A stretch of DNA of 31,922 nt from a virus, in the IMG/VR virus record IMGVR_UViG_3300044971_002070, positions 1 to 31,922 of that record; one strand, 5' to 3'. Position 1 is the stretch's first letter. The number at the start of each line of letters is the position of its first letter. Made by a program: the position numbers and the translations under genes. Positions 6,333 to 12,757 of the stretch are shown piece by piece. Below the pieces are notes generated by a model that was given only the letters and a program-made list of their open reading frames with translations, searched no databases and was not told the DNA's origin.

Positions 6333-6952
6333 TGTATATCAACTCATTTCCAATAAATCCAACTTATATTGTTGGAGGGTCTATAGCTGTTTATGAAAAT
6401 ATCTGGCATGATTATTCAAAAACAATTGATGATGTGTTAGAACTTACTTCAGATATTGATTCAGATATTAGGTTTGTTCCATCACAAACCAATGCAGATA
6501 TACATGCTGGAAATGGTTTTGTTCAGTCAATTAGAACAAGTTCTGGATTGAATATAACCAAGGCTGCAAGGTCTAATGAAGTGTTTAGACAAATAAACAA
6601 TAGGTGTTATGAGTTAATATCTTCAGCAGTGCATAATTACAGGGGTATATTCAAAATAGAAGCAGAAATAAAAGATGTTGAACATTATGGTCTTCTTAAG
6701 TATTCTGCTGGTGAAGAGTATAAATTTCATTATGATGGAGGCACTGAAAGCAAAAGAAGTATTTCTGTTTTAATATATCTAAATGATGATTATGTTGGTG
6801 GTGAAATTGATTTTCCTCATTTAAACGTAAAAATTAAACCAAAAGCTGGAACACTAATGCTATTCCCATCAAACTATGCATATGGACATATTGCTCATCC
6901 AGTAGAATCTGGAACTAAGTATGTTATAGTGACATGGCTTCACGATAGGTAA
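6332..6952 (+). CDS. 2OG-Fe(II) oxygenase, prolyl-4-hydroxylase-like, 206 aa
   Basis: Core motifs are KFHYDGG (His133, Asp135), VLIYLNDDYVGGEIDF, IKPKAGTLMLF, the distal His189 in IAHPV and Lys196 as the likely 2-oxoglutarate anchor. It shares the YLNDDYxGGE and IKPxxGxLMxF strands with the oxygenase at 1624-2214, so the two are paralogues; this one is nearer to the cyanophage-type P4H-like proteins with an N-terminal region of about 100 aa. Substrate unknown. It begins in a TAATG overlap with the DUF2061-like gene. Confidence 0.88.
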   Translation: MYINSFPINPTYIVGGSIAVYENIWHDYSKTIDDVLELTSDIDSDIRFVPSQTNADIHAGNGFVQSIRTSSGLNITKAARSNEVFRQINNRCYELISSAVHNYRGIFKIEAEIKDVEHYGLLKYSAGEEYKFHYDGGTESKRSISVLIYLNDDYVGGEIDFPHLNVKIKPKAGTLMLFPSNYAYGHIAHPVESGTKYVIVTWLHDR

Positions 6953-6956
6953 ATAA

Positions 6957-7142
6957 ATGGCTATTTATGAATATGATTGTATGCCATGCGGTATAAGATT
7001 TATTAAAGAAAGATCTATTAATGATTCTGACCCAGGGTATGCCTGTGAAACTTGCAACCATAGACTGGTTCGTGTATACTCTAATGTAGGAGCAGTTTTC
7101 AATGGCAGTGGTTTTTATTCCACTGATAATAGAAAGAAGTAG
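6957..7142 (+). CDS. FmdB-family zinc-ribbon protein, 61 aa
   Basis: MAIYEYDCMPCGIRF at the N-terminus, a second CxxC (CETC) and the C-terminal GSGFYSTD are the full signature of FmdB-type small zinc ribbons. The family is named after a putative regulator of formamidase genes, but its biochemical role is unsettled. Length (61 aa) is typical. It starts 4 nt after the oxygenase stop. In phages it may be a DNA- or protein-binding accessory factor. Confidence 0.82.
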   Translation: MAIYEYDCMPCGIRFIKERSINDSDPGYACETCNHRLVRVYSNVGAVFNGSGFYSTDNRKK

Positions 7143-7149
7143 GTATAAT

Positions 7150-7404
7150 ATGAGTACCATGATTGATACCCCTGTAGAAACTAAAGAGTGGGTTCTTAAA
7201 GCAACAGATAGATGTGACTCATGTGCAGCAGAAGCTTTAGTAAAGGTTTCTGGTATAAATGGAGAGCTAATGTTTTGTGGCCATCACTATAATAAGATTA
7301 TGGATAATCCAGAAGGTTATGCAAAAATGATGTCTTTTATGATTAGCATAACTGATGAACGTGATAAGTTAATTGAAAATAAAGCAAAGGGGAAGGATTA
7401 CTAA
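7150..7404 (+). CDS. Zinc-ribbon-like hypothetical protein, 84 aa
   Basis: Metal-binding pattern CDSCAAEA and LMFCGHHY (CxxC and CxHH) with a beta-rich spacer, like the small treble-clef proteins common in actinobacteriophages. The frame extends up to 7102, but those codons overlap the FmdB gene; ATG 7150 (MSTMIDTPVE) is the probable start. A TATAAT sits directly against this ATG (7144-7149), too close to be its leaderless promoter, so it is likely read from the upstream transcript. Its TAA overlaps the next ATG. Confidence 0.65.
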   Translation: MSTMIDTPVETKEWVLKATDRCDSCAAEALVKVSGINGELMFCGHHYNKIMDNPEGYAKMMSFMISITDERDKLIENKAKGKDY

Positions 7405-7547
7405 TGGGAAAGCATAACGATAAAATTAAGAAAGCTTTGGAGCAAAGAATTGCTGCAACACCAGCAGGGGCAGGGTATAAAAAGCCAGGCTCTATGAATA
7501 AGAAAAAGACTGGCTATAGAGGGCAAAGAGCAAAGGGATCAAAGTAA
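7404..7547 (+). CDS. Very basic small protein, 47 aa
   Basis: MGKHNDKIKKALEQRIAA, then AGAGYKKPGSMNKKKTGYRGQRAKGSK: almost a third of residues are Lys or Arg, with few hydrophobics, so it is likely a nucleic-acid-binding or ribosome-associated peptide, or a virion packing protein (inference). It fits exactly between its neighbours, sharing a TAATG with the gene before and ending one base before the nuclease ATG at 7548. Confidence 0.6.
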   Translation: MGKHNDKIKKALEQRIAATPAGAGYKKPGSMNKKKTGYRGQRAKGSK

Positions 7548-7955
7548 ATGTATGAGTATTATGTAAGAAAAGTAGAAAATGTCGTAGATGGAGATACCAT
7601 TGATGTTCTTATTGATTTAGGTTTTGATATTTTATTTCAGTCCCGTGTAAGACTCGCTGGTATTGATACTCCTGAGTCTCGGACAAAAGATCTTAAAGAG
7701 AAAGCTCTTGGTATTGAGTCTAAAGAGTATCTCAAGAAAGCTCTAAAGGATGCTAAGTCTGTTATTATCAAGACTGAGAAGATGGACTCATCTGAAAAGT
7801 ATGGTCGCATTTTAGGATGGGTATACATAAATGGAGACACAGTATCTCTTAATGATATGATGATCAACGATGGTTATGCCTGGGGATATATGGGAGATAC
7901 CAAAGTAAAAGACTTTGATGCACTTGCTAAGGCTAGAAAAAAGTCTGGTAAATGA
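7548..7955 (+). CDS. Staphylococcal-nuclease-like (thermonuclease) protein, 135 aa
   Basis: An SNase/OB-fold domain with VDGDTIDV (Asp14, Asp16), RVRLAGIDTPE (Arg35, Asp40, Glu43) and KYGRILGW (Arg87). These are the calcium-binding and catalytic residues of the family, and R35/D40/E43/R87 even keep the classical numbering. The family hydrolyses DNA and RNA. There is no signal peptide, so it would act in the host cytoplasm, perhaps degrading nucleic acid for nucleotide recycling. It overlaps the thioredoxin gene by 4 nt. Confidence 0.9.
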   Translation: MYEYYVRKVENVVDGDTIDVLIDLGFDILFQSRVRLAGIDTPESRTKDLKEKALGIESKEYLKKALKDAKSVIIKTEKMDSSEKYGRILGWVYINGDTVSLNDMMINDGYAWGYMGDTKVKDFDALAKARKKSGK

Positions 7956-8203
7956 TTATTGCTTATTACTTTACTGCAGACTGGTGTGCTCCTTGTAAAA
8001 AGGTAAGGCCAATTGTAGAAGAGATCAATAAGGATAGTGTAATAAAATTTAAACTTATAGATGTAGATTCTGAGATGGAACTTGTTAAAGCTTTTGAAAT
8101 TAAGTCAGTTCCAACTTTTATCATTATTAAAGATGGAGAAATAGTGAGCAGATCCACTGGTTCCCAAACTAAAGATAGCCTATTGGAAATGCTAAATGTT
8201 TAA
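7952..8203 (+). CDS. Thioredoxin, 83 aa
   Basis: The active site ADWCAPCKK (Cys12, Cys15) follows the first beta strand, and the cis-proline loop SVPTF has Pro54. At 83 aa it is shorter than the usual 105-110, lacking the first helix. It would reduce disulfides in the cytoplasm, serving for example a phage ribonucleotide reductase or DNA polymerase processivity; neither partner is in the window. Its start overlaps the nuclease stop (ATGA). Confidence 0.9.
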   Translation: MIIAYYFTADWCAPCKKVRPIVEEINKDSVIKFKLIDVDSEMELVKAFEIKSVPTFIIIKDGEIVSRSTGSQTKDSLLEMLNV

Positions 8204-8534
8204 TGACGAAGAAATAAGTAAGATGGTAGATAATCTTATACTTGAGGGTGGTATTGAGTTTGCAGGAATTGATCCAGAAAGTGGAGAAATGCTGTACTCC
8301 CTTACACCTAAAATAAGAGATTTAATGCCAGACTTATACGAAGAACATATAAACTTCATCAATGCTGATCTAATGTCTCTTTGGCAAAAAGGTTTTGTAG
8401 ATATAGACTTCTTCAGCGATGACCCACTAATAAATATAAATGATAAATATTATGATGAAAATGAGGTTGCAAAGCTTTCCAAAGAAGAAAGATGGTCTTT
8501 GAGGGAGCTCAAGAGAGCCATAGACTCTCAATAA
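8196..8534 (+). CDS. Acidic hypothetical protein, 112 aa
   Basis: Soluble, acidic and helical. GGIEFAGIDPESGEMLYSLTPK looks like a small winged or beta-hairpin element, followed by LMPDLYEEHINFINADLMSLWQKGFVDIDF and a polar C-terminus. I recall similar short proteins near phage head genes but cannot assign a function. It overlaps thioredoxin by 8 nt, and a new promoter follows it. Confidence 0.55.
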   Translation: MFNDEEISKMVDNLILEGGIEFAGIDPESGEMLYSLTPKIRDLMPDLYEEHINFINADLMSLWQKGFVDIDFFSDDPLININDKYYDENEVAKLSKEERWSLRELKRAIDSQ

Positions 8535-8540
8535 GTCTGA

Positions 8541-8546
8541 TATAAT
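8541..8546 (+). promoter_or_regulatory. Extended -10 TGA-TATAAT for a probable structural operon
   Basis: TATAAT with the extension TGA, then a leader with AGGAGG (8559-8564) 6 nt before ATG 8571. The leader-plus-strong-ribosome-site layout resembles that of the endolysin gene and may mark late genes. Confidence 0.6.
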
Positions 8547-8570
8547 CAGAGTGTAAACAGGAGGTTAATT

Positions 8571-9476
8571 ATGTCAGACAAGGATGCAAAAGCCATTCAA
8601 TCATCAGCTACCCCTGAAAACCCATCAGATTTTATTAATCCTGAAGCTGGTATGAAGAAGCCTGCAACAATGCCAAAAAGAAGAAGAAAAAAGAAGACTG
8701 AAAACAAAGCAGTTGATCCATCAATGATGATGCAGGAAGTTATTAAAGAAGGTGACTTTGTAATGGGCATGACATCAGAAGGAATGGTTCATGGCATGGT
8801 AGAGCACATTATGATTGAGGGTGGAGTATACGGAGTTCCTGGAACAGAGTATGCAATTCAATCTATGCCTCCAGAAAATCCAGCTATGGCTGTTAGAATT
8901 TATGAAGAAGAAGATGGCAAGTGGGAACCAACAGCATATAGTATTGGAATGATGTACAAGGATGCTGAAATTATTGATATAAACAATCATAGCATGGAAG
9001 ATGATGAAGAAGACTATGATTCTGAAGTTGCTATGGCAATGTATGATTCATCAATTGGCAAATCAGAAGATTATTATTCAGATGACGAAGAGATGGATAA
9101 GTGGGATAATATTACAAAAGCATGTTGGGTTGGATATACTCAACAAGGTATGAAAGAAAAAGATGGTCGCATGGTTCCTAACTGTGTTCCTGTTAAAAAG
9201 TCAAATGAAATGGAAGATGAAATGGAAAAAGCTAAGAAGCCTAATTATGGAGAAATGATCAAGCCAAGAAGTGGTGGATCAAAACCAACAAATCCTAGAC
9301 TTTATGCAACAGTTGTCCAAGCAGCAAAGGATAGGTTTGACGTTTATCCTTCTGCCGTTGCAAATGCTTGGGTTGTGCAAGAATACAAACGTCGTGGTGG
9401 AACCTATAGTTCTGAAAAGTCAATTAGCTTAGATCTTTGGAGTGGGCAGTTTGATCCAAGAAAGTTTAATAAATAA
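8571..9476 (+). CDS. Multidomain probable virion-associated protein, 301 aa
   Basis: A disordered N-terminus with a basic patch (KRRRKKK, about residues 37-43) precedes an SH3-like beta domain (about 57-145: GDFVMGMTSEGMVHGMVEHI to AYSIGMMYKDAEIID). A Met/Asp/Glu-rich linker leads to a short motif CWVGYTQQGMKEKDGR then VPNCVP (about 188-212), which I associate with phage head proteins. The last 70 aa carry NPRLYATVV...YPSAVANAWVVQEYKRRGG, resembling the DUF5872-type domain. Similar modules occur around prohead proteases and portals; no catalytic motif is visible here. It is immediately followed by 9476-9832. Confidence 0.6.
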   Translation: MSDKDAKAIQSSATPENPSDFINPEAGMKKPATMPKRRRKKKTENKAVDPSMMMQEVIKEGDFVMGMTSEGMVHGMVEHIMIEGGVYGVPGTEYAIQSMPPENPAMAVRIYEEEDGKWEPTAYSIGMMYKDAEIIDINNHSMEDDEEDYDSEVAMAMYDSSIGKSEDYYSDDEEMDKWDNITKACWVGYTQQGMKEKDGRMVPNCVPVKKSNEMEDEMEKAKKPNYGEMIKPRSGGSKPTNPRLYATVVQAAKDRFDVYPSAVANAWVVQEYKRRGGTYSSEKSISLDLWSGQFDPRKFNK

Positions 9477-9832
9477 TGGCTGATACATATAAACCAAATG
9501 ATGGCATGAAAGCTGCAGCACGTCGTGCTTTGAAGTGGAAAGAAGATGGAAAGGCAACAGGTGCTGGAACTCCAGTAGGTTGGGGAAGAGCAAGCGATAT
9601 AGTTGCAGGAAGATCAATGTCTCTTGATACTGTTAAGAGAATGTATTCATTTTTTTCTCGTCATGAAGTAGATAAAAAAGGTAAAGGCTTTTTTGATGGA
9701 CCAGAATTTCCATCTAACGGAAGAATTATGTGGGATGCTTGGGGTGGCGATGCAGGATTTTCTTGGAGCCGTGCCATTGTTGAAAGAGAAAAAAAGTTTT
9801 GGCAGGGCAGCCCGTTTAATTTTAAGGGGTAA
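9476..9832 (+). CDS. Conserved phage protein with a GRIMWDAWGG motif, 118 aa
   Basis: Readable motifs in order are MKAAARRALKWKEDG, GWGRASDIVAGRSMSLDTVKRM, FFSRHEVDKKGKGF and SNGRIMWDAWGGDAGFSWS. This series recurs, usually as a C-terminal domain, in phage head morphogenesis or prohead protease proteins as I remember them; the activity of the module is unknown. Here it is a free-standing gene starting at the overlap with the stop of 8571-9476, so the two may represent a split version of one head-associated protein. Confidence 0.65.
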   Translation: MADTYKPNDGMKAAARRALKWKEDGKATGAGTPVGWGRASDIVAGRSMSLDTVKRMYSFFSRHEVDKKGKGFFDGPEFPSNGRIMWDAWGGDAGFSWSRAIVEREKKFWQGSPFNFKG

Positions 9833-9834
9833 AA

Positions 9835-10254
9835 ATGATACTAGCCTTATCTATTGGCTTGACATTGATAACCTTTTGCTCTATACTTTTAATAGTAGTA
9901 AAAAAGCGTAAAAAGTATTTTGCTAAACTTGTTTATACTCAAAGTAGTATTCATCAAATAGTAAAAAGTTTTTTACCAAAAGATCTTTTTGAAGTACCAA
10001 AAATGCTTTCTCAATCAAGAAAGCATGTTCGTAACAATACGGTAAAGGTGCTGATAATAGAGGGTAGTGCATACTGGGTACATAACAATATGTTCTATGT
10101 GGCAGATGCAGTAAATGGGGAAGTAGACTCAGAAACTGTTAGGCCAGTTGACACAAACAATATGTCAAAGCGAGATATTGATAAGATGCTATTCATACTG
10201 GATAGCTTAAAGAATGGAAATTCTGATGATAGTAGCAGTACATGGAACGGCTGA
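9835..10254 (+). CDS. Single-span membrane protein, 139 aa
   Basis: One N-terminal membrane helix (about residues 2-22), a KKRKK stop-transfer cluster, then a soluble cytoplasmic domain with VKVLIIEGSAYWVHNNMFYVADAVNGE and a polar tail. The beta-hairpin segment around 78-100 may be a small ligand or protein-binding fold, but no family is recognised. Ribosome site AAGGGG precedes ATG 9835. Its end overlaps the next gene by about 40 nt. Confidence 0.6.
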   Translation: MILALSIGLTLITFCSILLIVVKKRKKYFAKLVYTQSSIHQIVKSFLPKDLFEVPKMLSQSRKHVRNNTVKVLIIEGSAYWVHNNMFYVADAVNGEVDSETVRPVDTNNMSKRDIDKMLFILDSLKNGNSDDSSSTWNG

Positions 10255-10576
10255 CTTTAATAATTACCAAGTCTTTCTTCGTGCCATGAGTGTTGCTCTT
10301 TCTGGGATGCAAGATGGAGACAAAGAGTTTACAGTTTATTCTGCTGGGCCAGCTTCAATAAACTCTTTTGTTTCTGAGTTTTGCAATCTATCAGAAAGAG
10401 GCATGAAATCTCGTGGAAGAAAAATTAGGTTCTATAAAGTTCCTGCTTCCTGGGTTGAAGAAAACATATCTAGCGTAAACTATCTTGCATTTTTGGGTAA
10501 GCCAAAGCAGGCTGTATCAAGACTTGTTACAACTGCAGAAAAAAATAATATTGAAGTCGGAATTTTTAGATACTAA
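10214..10576 (+). CDS. Possible SLOG/DUF2493-like nucleotide-binding protein, 120 aa
   Basis: The start IVAVHGTADFNNYQVFLRAM resembles the first strand and loop of DUF2493/YspA-like SLOG domains (VAVTGSRDF...), followed by FTVYSAGPASINSFVSEFC as the expected second strand/helix and VPASWVEEN further on. SLOG domains bind nucleotides or their derivatives. The classic later motifs are weak, so the call is tentative. Starts at 10214 or 10226 are both possible; the first overlaps the previous gene by 41 nt. Confidence 0.5.
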   Translation: MEILMIVAVHGTADFNNYQVFLRAMSVALSGMQDGDKEFTVYSAGPASINSFVSEFCNLSERGMKSRGRKIRFYKVPASWVEENISSVNYLAFLGKPKQAVSRLVTTAEKNNIEVGIFRY

Positions 10577-10587
10577 GGGGTAAAAAA

Positions 10588-10797
10588 ATGATTGTAAAAG
10601 ATTTAAAGACAATGGAACAGATTGTAGCAAAGAACTACAACTTACATTGGGATGGTTGGACAGTTGTAGAAACTAAGCAGTCTGATGTTGCCAAGACTGC
10701 TGTTAATGGAATTCGTCGTAATGGTAAATGGTTTTTGGCAAAGACATTTGTACCTGATCGTAATGGCTGGGATATTCCAAATAGATATAAGGAATAA
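10588..10797 (+). CDS. Small hypothetical protein, 69 aa
   Basis: MIVKDLKTMEQIVAKNYNLHWDGWTVVETK then a beta-rich end WFLAKTFVPDRNGWDIPN. Proteins with a similar layout (NxxLxWDGWxV...NGxWxxxxxxxPxxxGWxxPxxY) are frequent in actinobacteriophage genomes, in my memory, without known role. Ribosome site AAGGGGTAAAAA before ATG 10588. It sits directly upstream of the WhiB gene. Confidence 0.6.
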   Translation: MIVKDLKTMEQIVAKNYNLHWDGWTVVETKQSDVAKTAVNGIRRNGKWFLAKTFVPDRNGWDIPNRYKE

Positions 10798-10799
10798 AA

Positions 10800-11087
10800 A
10801 TGAAGCAACACTTATGGAAAGATGAAGGTGCTTGCCTAGGATCAGATACAAACTTATTTTTTGATAAGTATGAAGATGATGAGCTTATGAGACCAATCAT
10901 AGATAATCTATGCCAGTCATGCCCAGTTCAAAAGATATGTTTTGCTAACGGTGTATCTAGTAAAGAGTGGGGTGTATGGGGTGGTATATACTTAGAGAAT
11001 GGTGAAATATCACGGGAGTTCAGTAGACACAGGACAAAAGAAAAATGGGGTGAGATGTGGAAATCTCTAACAATGGAGAAGATGTAA
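10800..11087 (+). CDS. WhiB-family iron-sulfur transcription regulator, 95 aa
   Basis: Four cysteines in the WhiB pattern: Cys12 (GACLGSD), Cys38 and Cys41 (LCQSCPV) and Cys47 (KICFANG), then the family turn GVWGGIY (residues 58-64) and a basic C-terminus. WhiB proteins hold a 4Fe-4S cluster and bind the sigma70-type factor to change promoter choice; phage versions such as WhiBTM2 can repress host WhiB2 and affect septation or superinfection. The family is restricted to Actinobacteria and their phages, which is the strongest host indicator in the window. Confidence 0.93.
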   Translation: MKQHLWKDEGACLGSDTNLFFDKYEDDELMRPIIDNLCQSCPVQKICFANGVSSKEWGVWGGIYLENGEISREFSRHRTKEKWGEMWKSLTMEKM

Positions 11088-11359
11088 CTAGCTTTGAATC
11101 AATGTGTGCCATCCTTGGTGAACTTTGGATGGACTATAAGTCTGATAAATATTTTAAAGATTTTATTGAGTACAATGATATTGGTTTGCCAATTGCATTT
11201 TTAGTTGATAACGAATTAGTTGAACCAACAGTCCTAGCAAAGCAGTATGTTTATGAAACATGGGATATTTTTCTTGCAGCATTAGAAATAAAAGAAGATC
11301 TTGGCTGGGAATCTTTAGAAGATTTATTTCACTATGTAGATAAGAAAGATAACAGATAA
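11057..11359 (+). CDS. Acidic phage protein, paralogue of the reverse-strand gene at 30833, 100 aa
   Basis: GTG start at 11057 with GGGGTGAG ahead of it, overlapping the WhiB end by 31 nt; ATG 11102 is an alternative. The segment CAILGELWMDYKSDKYF, then FIEYNDIGLPIAF, aligns over nearly its whole length with the protein encoded at 30833-31087 (C.IL...W, DFIE.NDIGLP.A, E.T.LA). It is soluble, acidic and helical. Two divergent copies in one genome suggest a functional pair, but the activity is unknown. Ends in a TAATG overlap. Confidence 0.65.
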   Translation: MEISNNGEDVTSFESMCAILGELWMDYKSDKYFKDFIEYNDIGLPIAFLVDNELVEPTVLAKQYVYETWDIFLAALEIKEDLGWESLEDLFHYVDKKDNR

Positions 11360-11589
11360 TGTATACAGATTCAATGCGTAGAGCGTTTCATGCTATACAA
11401 GCACCTAAAGGTTTTTCTGTTCAACTTATTGACAATGAGCACTTTCTTACTATAAAATTAGATGAAAAACAATTTATTCATTTAACGCATGATGAAAAAA
11501 TAGCAGCATTACAGTATGTTGTTCAGCTAAAACATGGATTAGAGATGGAAGGCGCAATTGTGCTAGTAACAAGAGAGGCATTGGTATAA
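11359..11589 (+). CDS. Hypothetical protein, 76 aa
   Basis: A small alpha/beta protein (FSVQLIDNEHFLTIKLDEKQFIHL, then a helix HDEKIAALQYVVQLKHGLEMEG and strand AIVLVTREAL). I do not recognise the family. Start ATG overlaps the upstream stop. The promoter for the following gene (TATAAT at 11585-11590) lies over its stop codon. Confidence 0.55.
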   Translation: MYTDSMRRAFHAIQAPKGFSVQLIDNEHFLTIKLDEKQFIHLTHDEKIAALQYVVQLKHGLEMEGAIVLVTREALV

Positions 11590-11590
11590 T
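11585..11590 (+). promoter_or_regulatory. Extended -10 TGG-TATAAT, predicted leaderless
   Basis: TATAAT ends 7 nt before ATG 11598. It probably drives the membrane protein, monooxygenase pair and holin-like group. Confidence 0.55.
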
Positions 11591-11597
11591 ATATATT

Positions 11598-11990
11598 ATG
11601 GAAATTATAATCATACTTGGATCTTTGCTTTTTATTTCATTATCTGCCCTACTAATATTATATGTTAAGGTCAGAGCATTAAAAAATAATGTAAAAAAGC
11701 TTTCTGTAGCATATTTAAAAATTGAAAATTTAATGTCATCTCAAACTAAACTAGACAATGATGCTCATCAAGAAAGTTTTATTAAGTTTCTTTCTGATTC
11801 TCGTGACTCAGCATTTGATTATATTGAAGAAGTTCAGTCTGGTCTAAGTGATTTTGTATTAGAAGTTGACCCACTTATTAGTTATTTTGATGAGTACGGT
11901 GACATAATGGGCATGATTCCTAACTATGATGGCATGAAAAAAATATCTATTGAATTTAAAAAATTAAAAAAATTATTACCAGGAAAATAA
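11598..11990 (+). CDS. N-terminally anchored membrane protein, 130 aa
   Basis: One membrane helix (residues 2-23), a basic turn, then a predicted helical and partly coiled-coil region (about 25-75) and an acidic segment with SDFVLEVDPLISYFDEYGD. No known family. The gene precedes the luciferase-like monooxygenase pair by only 2 nt, so it is probably co-transcribed with it and may anchor a complex at the membrane (inference). Confidence 0.6.
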   Translation: MEIIIILGSLLFISLSALLILYVKVRALKNNVKKLSVAYLKIENLMSSQTKLDNDAHQESFIKFLSDSRDSAFDYIEEVQSGLSDFVLEVDPLISYFDEYGDIMGMIPNYDGMKKISIEFKKLKKLLPGK

Positions 11991-11992
11991 AA

Positions 11993-12751
11993 ATGAAAAT
12001 ATATTGGTTTCAAAGAACACCTACCTTTAATTTTAAAGAGCTATCTGAGCGATTAGAGATTTCTGGTTTTACGGGAATTCTTTTCCCATATTCTTCAAGT
12101 GGTCCTGACTATTTTATAGATATAGCTCATTCTATAGACACAAAATTAAAGATAAAGTACATGGTTGCAGCAAGGCCTTATGCTATTACTCCACAGCAAT
12201 TGGTGAAAATAAAAGCATCAATGGATAAAATATCTAGAAATAGAATACTTATTAATTTTGTAACAGGAGCGATACCTGATGAAGAAAAAACTATTAGTAC
12301 GATTGTGGGAGATATCAATGATTTATCTTCAAATATAGAAAGATTAAACTATATGGAACAATACTTAATAAAATTAAAAGAAATAAAAGACATTCTTCCT
12401 CAATTTTATGTATCTTGCACAAATAAGTTTATATTTGAAGCAGTCAAAGACAACAAGGTTATAGTACCCTATTCATGGTATAAAACAAAAAATCTTGATC
12501 TACAGCCACAAAAGTCTATGGTATATGTTCTTGCAGCAATTAGAAAAAATAAAAAGGAACTGGATAGTTTAGATAGGGCTAATTTCTTGCAAGATACAGA
12601 GTTCTTCACAGAAAATGAATTTAAAGATTTTGTTTTATCTTTAAAGCAAGATAATTTTGATGGAATCTTAATATCAAATAATGTTACTGACCTTGAAACA
12701 GACATTATATTAAAAGTAATAGAAGAAATTAAAGAAGAAAGTGTGAGATAA
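11993..12751 (+). CDS. Luciferase-like (SsuD-type) monooxygenase, copy 1, 252 aa
   Basis: ISGFTGILFPYSSSGPDYF, then IKYMVAARPYAITPQQLVK, MDKISRNRILINFVTG and NYMEQYLIKLKEI follow the order of the alkanesulfonate monooxygenase SsuD motifs (FDGVL, LVAxRPGxxSPTxxA, FDRLSGGRLLxNVVTG, Y..EFL). These mark the TIM-barrel luciferase-like superfamily, which uses FMNH2 or F420. At 252 aa it is short (SsuD about 380), so the insertion regions are missing. The oxygenated substrate is unknown. It is paralogous to the next gene and preceded by AGGAAAAT. Confidence 0.72.
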   Translation: MKIYWFQRTPTFNFKELSERLEISGFTGILFPYSSSGPDYFIDIAHSIDTKLKIKYMVAARPYAITPQQLVKIKASMDKISRNRILINFVTGAIPDEEKTISTIVGDINDLSSNIERLNYMEQYLIKLKEIKDILPQFYVSCTNKFIFEAVKDNKVIVPYSWYKTKNLDLQPQKSMVYVLAAIRKNKKELDSLDRANFLQDTEFFTENEFKDFVLSLKQDNFDGILISNNVTDLETDIILKVIEEIKEESVR

Positions 12752-12757
12752 TTTAAT

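Noticed and set aside
7102-7149. ATG 7102 as start of the zinc-ribbon gene
   Set aside because: The added residues fall within the 3' end of the FmdB-like gene and look like non-coding frame sequence.
9693-9911. 72-aa forward frame across two genes
   Set aside because: It overlaps two better-supported frames and has no motif or ribosome site.
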